NCBI GenBank assembly: GCA_012064415.1
Contig: SSNU01000017.1
Span: 300,455 to 364,454, forward strand
Direction: 5' to 3'
Length of the DNA: 64,000 nucleotides
Source of the DNA: Gyrodactylus bullatarudis
Lineage: Eukaryota > Platyhelminthes > Monogenea > Gyrodactylidea > Gyrodactylidae
Positions 60,501-64,000 of the stretch are shown one piece after another. Made by a program: the position numbers and the translations under genes. Numbering within the stretch: position 1 is the first letter of the stretch; each line of letters starts with the position of its first letter. Below the pieces are notes generated by a model. The model was not told the origin of the DNA. It made no database searches and worked only from the letters and a program-made list of their open reading frames with translations.

Positions 60501-62943
60501 ATCTTTTGTTGAGATAACTAGCTTTATTCCCATCAAACCCATTCCTCTACCCTGAGAACTGCTTTAGATTTTCATTAATCCAATCAAAGGATAAATATCA
60601 AGCCAGTGTAAGAATTGGTGAAATACAAGCGTTACTACTCAATATTCAACAGTCTTTTAAATCCTGTTCTAAATGAATATTTCCACTTATACAGATAATA
60701 TTTTAAAAGATATTTGACAATATTTCTTACTAATTTTATTTTAATTTCAAAGTGAGAAAGGAAGTAGTAGTAAGTCAGAAGAATTTTTAGGATCAAAAAT
60801 AGACGGTAAATTCAAATTAGCTAAATGCAATTTTTGATCATCTCATCAATGATAAACTTGACCTTCGATATGTAAAGATTAGCTGTTTACGTAATACGTA
60901 AATAGTAGCCTGATTGCAAAATTACAATGTACATGTCTGTCCACAATCCCATGCATCAAGCGAATGCTTAATATGTGATTGCTGAATTGGATGTCGTTAA
61001 TAAACTTTACAGATATTTTGATCATTTTTAAAGCTTAAAAAAATAACCATATGTGTTGGAGCATCAGGTATATTAAATGAGCGCATTTCGAATTTTCCAT
61101 TATCCTTCAGATCTTTATAGATCTTATAGAGTTTTTCATTCATTTCGGTATGCTTTATTCGTCTTATGAAAGCCTCGAACATTTCCATAGCCAGTGAGCT
61201 CAGTCAGTCTTGTTTTAAATAATTCTATCTCTTCAATCTTGTCTTCTCCATCATTACATTTTGTATAAGCATATTTTAAATCTTTTGCCATTAATAATAG
61301 CAATTCAGACTCGATATCTATTTTATTCTTCTCAAACTGCGCATTATGCATTAATATTTTTCAATCAACTCTAAATTTTATGCATGAAATTTGAAACCTT
61401 CTTTTCTGGTTAAGTTAATATTAAAATTTTGAATTATAGTTAAAACATTCAAGTTTCAAGTTATATAATTCAAGGAAAATGAAACATACTGTGATTCATT
61501 TATAAATAATTATAATTATAATATTTATTTTAATTGGCGAAAAGAGTTTACAATACATATAGTACAGTATATTACCAAGGAAATACCAATTTTGAACAAC
61601 ATATTAAAAAGTCCAATTTTCCCCTGAAGACGATGTCTGACAGAGTTGAAAGTGGTCTTATTCGAAAGAGCAGAAAATTTTAATCTAGAGTGCCTAAGAA
61701 AATTATGAAATTTGATATATTTGAAGCCGTGAGTCAATTTGAAAACACAAATTTCCACTAAAATTTTATGTTTTTTTTCAATAAATTTTACTTGATTTTA
61801 TTTTTTGCGTAAATTTTTTCTCTTTCTCCTGTTCATATATACACCAATCGACGCAGAATTTAATTTTCTATTTAATGATATTCAGTTGTTGGGCAATTAG
61901 TTAATTTCTCTTAATGATTTTGATCAATTAGTAACTCCAGTTTTAGGATAATTCGAAATTTTCGTTTTTTGCGAATATCTCCAAAACTGAATACAATTCG
62001 GAGATTCTGAGACCAGATACAGAATCTGCGTTAAATTTCAGATCAGGATCATTTTAGTTTATTTTGATATCCCCAGATTGAAAAAAAGTGACACGCCGTG
62101 TTATTGATCAATCACCAATGAGTATGTTTTGAGATGTGCCTTTAAGCCTTAAAACTTGTCATAAACGCTTAAGTTTTTTAGGTCCACTAAACAGTGTGAA
62201 ACCCTCCAATAAATATTCTAAAAAATATTCATTTCATATAGCCAAGTATACACATTGTTCGAATATTCTTCGTTAAAAATTATAATGAAATACATTGGAA
62301 GAAATCCTTATTTTACTCTTTTATCTGGAAAAGTTTCGAAATACTTTTTTCCACTAAAATTTTTTATTAAAAGGATTTTTCTGGCTGAAATTAATCTTCT
62401 TGTATTTAAAAGCCTCAGTATTTCCAGAGAAAAGCTTCAGTTGTTTAATTTTCTTAATTCTCAATTCCAACTATCACTGATACTAAAAATGAAGAGAAGA
62501 AGCTTGATATTTTTAAGATAAAAGCGCATATTCTAATGATTACGAAGCAAATTCGATTGGATAGCCTTTCATAGGTGATGCATAGTATTCATTGAATTCC
62601 AACATAATAATTTTGAATCTGATGGAAATAGACTCACATTCTGATTTGGTTTTTGTCGGGTGGAAGTTATAAAAGTCCCCCCTGCCCATCTCATTAATGG
62701 CGGCTACACTAATCTTGTAAGGGGAGTTTGGCTTCAGACCAACGACAGTGTGAGTTATTGGCACTGATGTAATCTCGGTCAAGTTGAGTCGATACTGTCT
62801 AGCTTCACTTTTCTGCTCAGGGTTAATGACAGAGATTAAATAGTCCTTTGGATTATCTTGCAAATTGGCTGTAGTCTGGAATTTGATCATAATTGCACTG
62901 CTGTTAACACTCTGGATTATGTCACCCACTGGGGCTTTTGGAA
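36573..62943 (-). CDS. Lar: LAR-type receptor protein tyrosine phosphatase, 3' part (5' end beyond window)
   Basis: Eleven in-phase exons in transcript order: 62638-62943, 47304-47558, 47156-47248, 46764-47099, 46297-46709, 45186-45414, 42039-42762, 40752-41185, 39627-39934, 38359-39567, 36573-36875 (about 1,536 aa). At least five fibronectin III repeats are followed by a membrane-proximal region with a furin-like KLRKRR, a transmembrane helix ([19 protein letters not shown] then GCFLRRR) and a Ser/Asn-rich cytoplasmic linker. The D1 phosphatase has [31 protein letters not shown], the WPDHGTPDY loop and [11 protein letters not shown]2 has [10 protein letters not shown] and ends [20 protein letters not shown], then [12 protein letters not shown], the LAR-class C-terminus. 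LAR receptors bind heparan sulfate and synaptic ligands and control axon guidance and synapse assembly. The D2 P-loop is CDHGFGR instead of CSAGVGR, with WIETG for WPD, so D2 is probably inactive. Ig domains must lie upstream. A 15-kb intron separates the first two visible exons. Confidence 0.95.
37353..37774. repeat. R3 foldback with perfect 97-bp arms
   Basis: 37353-37449 and 37678-37774 are exact reverse complements over 97 bp by direct comparison, from TAATATGAAGATGGGAATTT to ATCTAGATCGTAGG. The 228-nt loop carries the R3 core (GAACTTTGAGTTAATAATTT then TGTTGATTTAAAAGTGAGAG). Perfect identity contrasts with the 80-90% of other R3 copies and suggests a recent event or gene conversion. Confidence 0.88.
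38005..38312. repeat. dispersed repeat R4, uninterrupted copy
   Basis: Partner of 24470-25612, in the same orientation. Shares CTATAGAC(C/G)GTAGC, TTTTATCATGGAT-like sequence, ATCAGATTTCATCG and TTTTGACCGCCCTACTTAT. It lacks the 588-bp hAT-type insertion present in the other copy. Confidence 0.62.
39935..40751. other. LAR intron occupied by an R3 foldback
   Basis: Nearly the whole 817-nt intron is the R3 hairpin described at 40014-40740. Only some 80 nt next to the upstream-coordinate splice site and about a dozen at the other edge are not part of it. Confidence 0.65.
40014..40740. repeat. R3 foldback, long imperfect arms
   Basis: The arms, about 40014-40290 and 40430-40740, are complementary at roughly 85-90% by eye. 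Landmarks: GGAATCCTACTCATATTGCC at 40110 and its complement at 40611-40630; GAAAAATATGGCCATTTTTA near 40160 with its complement near 40550; the inner GATCAAGATTAGA near 40262 with its complement near 40455. This is the most complete R3 copy here, more than 700 bp when unfolded. Confidence 0.82.
41186..42038. other. LAR intron between membrane-span and linker exons
   Basis: 853 nt, AT-rich. I see no repeat copy or exon in it. Confidence 0.5.
42861..43805 (+). pseudogene. reticulocalbin/calumenin-like EF-hand gene, apparently disrupted
   Basis: Lies antisense inside a LAR intron. An ATG at 42861 opens a signal-peptide-like exon ([20 protein letters not shown]) followed by a good 35-nt intron (42921-42955). 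The downstream sequence then follows the CREC family of secretory-pathway multi-EF-hand proteins: [29 protein letters not shown], then [13 protein letters not shown] after a 26-nt intron, [20 protein letters not shown], and [19 protein letters not shown]. The reading frame is broken at least four times: TAA near 42989, TGA plus frameshift near 43034, a further shift near 43230, and TGA near 43467. The EF loops are also partly degenerate. Two of the stops could be removed only by invoking 18-nt introns, which I consider unlikely. Sequencing error is an alternative for single events, not for all. Confidence 0.5.
44046..44160 (+). repeat. dispersed repeat R1, copy 3
   Basis: Begins CATTGGTTTTGAGCTGGGTC then ACCGATGTCATGAG, as at 13110 (complement) and 16150, and continues through TTTTTCACACAAACAAGG and ATTCGGGCATATTCATG. 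More diverged than the other two. A hammerhead-like motif follows 78 nt later. Confidence 0.65.
44238..44280 (-). ncRNA. type I hammerhead-ribozyme-like motif
   Basis: On the minus strand a 43-nt segment fits the minimal hammerhead. Stem I is GGUAUG with UAUGCC (6 bp, two wobbles). The core is CUGAGAA (consensus CUGANGA). Stem II is GUCU-CAAUAA-AGAC. Then come GAAA, a very short stem III (AC-GC-GU) and a cleavage-site triplet ending GUA. All invariant core positions but one match; the general-acid G8 is A here, which would reduce or abolish activity, as would be expected for a decayed copy. Tiny stem III is the form known from Penelope-like retroelements, and such an element is present at 55 kb. 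It lies within a LAR intron, on the sense strand of LAR. Confidence 0.55.
45415..46296. other. LAR intron between FN3 exons
   Basis: 882 nt; a small CCAATCAG/CTGATTGG inverted pair near 46100-46145 resembles the CCAAT foldbacks elsewhere. No exon seen. Confidence 0.5.
48008..48285 (-). repeat. dispersed repeat R2, contiguous copy
   Basis: Carries both R2 parts next to each other (matches to 8805-8945 and 7283-7400). On the minus strand an open frame of 112 codons crosses it, with an internal ATG context ([19 protein letters not shown]) positioned like the MT..QQ start of the 8.8-kb copy. It may be the start of a retroelement ORF behind a terminal repeat, but nothing downstream supports a full element. 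Confidence 0.6.
48286..51304. other. LAR intron sequence, nothing recognised
   Basis: 3 kb of AT-rich DNA inside the 15-kb LAR intron. No exon with matching phase, repeat copy or RNA gene is recognised. A 63-codon cysteine-bearing ORF at 49373-49564 lacks an ATG and is not called. Confidence 0.45.
51305..51545. repeat. foldback repeat, family shared with 16.7-17.1 kb
   Basis: AAATACCTTTCCATGCTTCT at 51311, continuing GGAATAAGAAAA, is complementary to 51508-51540 (TTATTCCAGAAGCATGGAAA then GGTATTTT), nearly without mismatch over 32 nt. The sequence beyond the right arm (GAAGCGAAATTCGGTGGGAT) also matches 17020-17040. Confidence 0.75.
52020..52270. repeat. R3 family copy (single arm)
   Basis: GATCCTAAAAATCAACTTTT, then TTTTCATCTCAAAGTTCGAA, GGCTTCATGATCTAGGTTCT, TTGATCAAATTCGATTTCTC and TCATAAATTCTCAT follow the R3 order. 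No inverted partner is recognised nearby. Confidence 0.65.
52271..55045. other. LAR intron sequence, nothing recognised
   Basis: 2.8 kb, AT-rich. Isolated CCAATCA boxes near 54335-54365 are the only feature I note. No exon or element recognised. Confidence 0.45.
55046..55935 (-). mobile_element. Penelope-like retroelement, 5'-truncated and frameshifted
   Basis: Minus-strand frames give the end of a reverse transcriptase ([17 protein letters not shown], then [20 protein letters not shown] and [17 protein letters not shown]). This FLDV...YLH..S.SPVSHK...NGYP order is typical of Penelope-like elements. After a frameshift near 55495 comes a GIY-YIG endonuclease domain in the last 147 codons: [19 protein letters not shown], then TRSHDHL. 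RT followed by a C-terminal GIY-YIG is the canonical Penelope-like layout. The catalytic YxDD part and upstream sequence are missing, as expected from 5' truncation. The element lies in a LAR intron on the LAR sense strand. Confidence 0.85.
56516..57826 (+). mobile_element. piggyBac-superfamily transposon, 3'-truncated, transposase broken
   Basis: The left end starts at a TTAA (56512-56515) with CCCTTGCATGGGAAAT. Two copies of a palindrome GGGGTC(T/C)TTTAGACCCC lie at 56532-56548 and 56719-56735, the second just ahead of the transposase start at 56811. Coding blocks 56811-57023, 57054-57365 and 57455-57826 include the acidic N-terminus, [51 protein letters not shown] and TRDNFFT, the DDE_Tnp_1_7 fold with the first two catalytic aspartates. 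Stops and shifts separate the blocks. The frame ends just after the second aspartate, so the third catalytic residue and the right terminus are gone. Confidence 0.88.
58190..58330. repeat. R3-related fragment
   Basis: AGAAAAATATTGAGTTTTTT, then GAGATAACGAGCTTTATTCC and TATCAAACCCATT, match about 60410-60550 (GAGAAAAATATTGAGTATTT, GAGATAACTAGCTTTATTCC). Both relate to ACTATCCGGAGTAAAATTTT at 37265. Confidence 0.6.
58801..59577 (-). CDS. uncharacterised charged protein (orphan, 258 aa)
   Basis: An uninterrupted 258-codon ORF from an ATG at 59577, far longer than chance in this AT-rich DNA. I do not recognise the family. The protein has no signal peptide or membrane span, is rich in Lys, Glu and Asp and predicted mostly helical. 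It has a Glu/Lys-rich N-terminal third ([19 protein letters not shown]), a more ordered middle ([20 protein letters not shown] and [19 protein letters not shown]) and an [15 protein letters not shown] segment near the end. It sits on the LAR sense strand inside the 15-kb LAR intron. A second copy 1.4 kb away is internally deleted, which shows local duplication. It could be a lineage-specific gene or the remaining ORF of an unknown mobile element. Confidence 0.55.
   Translation of the reverse strand: MHNAQFEKNKIDIESELLLLMAKDLKYAYTKCNDGEDKIEEIVEKESFKTRLTELITEIKSGKIDILEAKDEMKKIIEETEYTNDDMEAFYSGYGYRYKQPEKETVLDFIFNVHHDRKKPVPKCDPVLWCVYRYMLDETKMCKVFLKVTPEERVIYDKCKKFRDILREFVSCGTSLDKFEKTIDGISLTKSLAMEMFDTFVKRIDHTGINKKITNIYKDLKDNRKFEIRLFNIPDAPTHVVIKLNKAMVFAFQKIYQN
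60390..60830. repeat. R3-related fragments
   Basis: TTCTGACTATCCGGAGAAAA, AATTCTCATCTTCATATCAG, ATGATTTTTACAATC and, after other sequence, TTTCAAAGTGAGAAAGGAAG and TTTTTAGGATCAAAAATAGA match successive parts of the R3 family. The internal order is disturbed compared with 37.0-37.8 kb. Confidence 0.55.
60997..61420 (-). pseudogene. internally deleted copy of the 258-aa orphan ORF
   Basis: The 5' part, including about 45 nt upstream of the ATG at 61351, is almost identical to the full copy (same [18 protein letters not shown] start). The 3' part ([10 protein letters not shown]) is also retained. Between them about 407 nt equivalent to 59008-59414 of the full copy are missing, joined at a shared TGA trinucleotide, plus a smaller deletion of roughly 10 nt. 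The junction changes frame, so the product is truncated to 71 codons with an aberrant tail. Confidence 0.75.
61625..61960. repeat. dispersed repeat R5, copy 2
   Basis: Partner of 15840-16125: GTCTGACAGAGTTGAAAGTG against the corresponding CTGACGGTGTTGAGAATAG, then ATGAAATTTGATATATTTGA with AAGCCG, and the conserved TCGACGCAGAATTTAA and TTTCTATTTAATGATATTCA. Same orientation. Confidence 0.68.
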
Positions 62944-64000
62944 CTGAATAAAAATTTAAATATTAATCCCTTATTCTACAGATGGGATTCTTTCGATCAT
63001 TCAAACAAATTTCAAGAGAATGAAAAATAGTCAAGGAGACGAAGGATGATTTTGAAAAATATGAAAAAGTCATTATGCATTACCGTTTGATCCAAGTTCA
63101 GATGGATGGTTGCAAATGAACTTTTCGAGTTCTAAAATAATCCTGAGAAAATGCTGAACAAAGAATTCGAGAAAAATTACCTGAACTAAAGAAATCAATT
63201 TTTCCAGTCTGAATACTCGTGATATGAAACTCAGTCAACAAATGGAACAATAAAAAATTAACATATTCCTCCTAATAATAAAGGATTGCTAGATCATTGA
63301 GACTACAATAACATAGAATGCCTGATAGTTGTCATTTCTGTAAGCGTCATGGCTGTAAACCTTCAGTTAATGGGAGTTCATGATTTTTAAAAATCCTCAA
63401 TTTTTCATCAAGAATTCAAATTTGATCAACCTTTTTCGGAATCTATATCATGGGGTCCACTTTCACGATATGAAGAAAAATAATTTTTAAGGAAGTTATA
63501 AAATATTTCGAATCTCAAAGTAGCGCCAAATTTAAACTTTGAGTTGAAAATTTTTGCTGATTTCAATTTGAGAAAGGGATCAAAGACTATTTTTAAGAAA
63601 ACCATAAAACTTTTGATTAGTTCGTCATCTTTCATGGTTCTTGAACAACAAGATTTCATCGATTTTCAATGCAGTAATATTGATCAAAAAATCAAAATTG
63701 CGGTTTTTACCACCCTAATGACCATATCCAAGGTGTCAGATTGGTATCCTAAAAGATATTTATTGGAAAATAGAACAAATCATTAGCTAGTTAGTACTGT
63801 AGAATCATTCTTCTTTAAAATCATGCAAAAATTCTGACTCAAAAATGTTGCAAACCAGAGGCTAGGCATGCCCATAGCAATCTACCCAAACCGAGCATGC
63901 ATCAAGTAAATTACATTTGATAAGTTCGCCTAATGATATCGGTTCAGAAATAGTTTCCCTTCCATTAACCAATTTCATTCGAAGCCAGATTTTATAGAAA
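62944..64000. other. LAR intron or upstream sequence at the window edge
   Basis: Contains a possible 48-nt exon (63084-63131, minus) and an R3 copy (about 63340-63610: TGATTTTTAAAAATCCTCAA, TTTTTCATCAAGAATTCAAA, TTTGATCAACC, GAGTTGAAAATTTTTGCTGA). The upstream FN3 and Ig exons of LAR are not in the window. Confidence 0.5.
63084..63131 (-). CDS. candidate LAR mini-exon (16 codons)
   Basis: A 48-nt segment bounded by TTTTAG and GTAATG on the minus strand. Its end phase joins exactly to the FN3 exon at 62638-62943 (..G plus TT gives Val, then PKAPVGD). The encoded LEKFICNHPSELGSN does not look like an FN3 linker. LAR genes are known for alternative micro-exons, but the signals are short and chance cannot be excluded. 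Confidence 0.25.

Overview
The window is nuclear DNA from an invertebrate animal. The evidence is metazoan gene content (a LAR-type receptor tyrosine phosphatase, a copine, Pol eta, EME1, separate U1A and U2B'' proteins), spliceosomal GT-AG introns, an AT-rich background, and hAT, piggyBac and Penelope-like transposon remains. I cannot fix the clade. Introns are bimodal: many are 27-60 nt, including several of 27-31 nt, while others run to 15 kb and are filled with repeats.

Layout. 0.5-3.0 kb (minus): a CXXC-less PDI-like paralogue next to a complete ERp57/PDIA3-like disulfide isomerase. 3.1-8.5 kb: a tight cluster of nuclear DNA-transaction genes, EME1 (+), GTF3C6 (-, stop 5 bp from the EME1 stop) and DNA polymerase eta (+, 8 exons). 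9.6-33.4 kb (minus): a 13-exon copine whose large introns hold an 8-bp-TSD hAT element, a short non-autonomous hAT relative, a 73-bp TTAA-flanked element and several foldback repeats. 33.5-35.2 kb (+): two single-exon spliceosomal RRM genes in tandem, U1A then U2B'', 117 bp apart, with a splice-acceptor-like tract 5 nt before the second ATG. 36.6 kb to beyond 64 kb (minus): the 3' part of a LAR-type receptor phosphatase (at least five FN3 repeats, furin-like site, membrane span, two PTP domains). Its first coding exons lie outside the window. Its introns contain a broken reticulocalbin-like EF-hand gene, a hammerhead-like ribozyme motif, a truncated Penelope-like element, a truncated piggyBac, and a lineage-specific 258-aa ORF with an internally deleted second copy.

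Much non-coding sequence is dispersed repeats. Several families form long hairpins, among them a perfect 97-bp inverted repeat at 37.4/37.7 kb. No prokaryotic genes, CRISPR arrays or rRNA genes were seen. One ambiguous base (N) is at 27549.

All splice sites were assigned by eye from GT-AG signals, reading-frame phase and conserved protein continuity. Family names come from recognised domains and remembered family features, not database searches.
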